This document shows positions 63,990 to 64,000 of a DNA stretch of 64,000 bases, one piece after another. Position 1 is the stretch's first letter. Each line of letters begins with the position of its first letter. The stretch spans positions 127,689,501-127,753,500 of the forward strand of contig NC_091727.1 in the NCBI RefSeq assembly GCF_042477335.2. The letters are read 5' to 3'. The notes under the pieces are model-generated. The model was not told where the DNA came from, searched no databases, and worked only from the letters and a program-made list of their open reading frames with translations. Source of the DNA: Ovis canadensis (taxonomy: Eukaryota; Chordata; Mammalia; Artiodactyla; Bovidae). Position numbers and translations under genes: made by a program.

Positions 63990-64000
63990 GAGAGTCTGAA

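Overview
The window looks like non-coding nuclear DNA of a ruminant, most likely a bovid. The evidence is its repeat content: nine copies or fragments of the RTE-type LINE BovB, the BovB-derived SINEs Bov-A and Bov-tA (about two dozen), older CHR-type tRNA SINEs shared by cetartiodactyls, a ruminant-type L1, and general mammalian fossils (MIR, L2, MLT1, MER5A and another hAT-Charlie-like family, old L1M). I could not support any host protein-coding gene, tRNA, rRNA or CpG-island promoter. All long reading frames are pieces of LINE proteins. The one non-repeat open frame I list, at the extreme right edge on the minus strand, is weak.

Layout. 1-6.3 kb: BovB remnant entering from the left edge, MER5A, an old LTR carrying two nested SINEs, an MLT1 LTR and a BovB copy with an inverted 5' part. 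6.3-19 kb: mostly unique DNA with scattered SINEs, including a CHR SINE rearranged with a 66-bp inverted copy of its own flank. 19.4-26.3 kb: a near full-length BovB (about 3.6 kb, GC-rich repeated 5' region, endonuclease and reverse transcriptase remnants), a candidate solo LTR, and a second BovB in the same direction. 26-31 kb: MIR and old L1. 31.39-34.32 kb: a young 5'-truncated L1 with a 16-bp target-site duplication and a long open ORF2 segment. 35.8-46.8 kb: dense nested repeats, with another BovB, a long L2 fossil cut by three SINEs, two hAT fossils, a BovB with an open reverse transcriptase frame, and an L1 joined to a full-length Bov-A SINE inside a single target-site duplication. 47-64 kb: mainly unique DNA with MIRs, Bov-tA, a tail-side inverted BovB pair at 51.9-54.9 kb, old L1 tails and two very short L1 insertions.

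How the elements relate. The window shows a parasite hierarchy. BovB LINEs supply the 3' end recognised by their reverse transcriptase. Bov-A and Bov-tA carry that same 3' end, and Bov-A also carries a piece of the BovB 5' region visible at about 19.86-19.92 kb. L1 forms a second machinery, to which the 11-16 bp target-site duplications of many insertions point. Most elements are dead through truncation, frameshifts and CpG-to-TpG stop codons. The most interesting observations are the L1/SINE chimera, two BovB copies with twin-priming-like inversions, an identical frameshift in both young L1 copies, the inverted duplication at 13.35-13.66 kb and a perfect 19-bp hairpin at 1254-1299. I found no convincing new cellular system.
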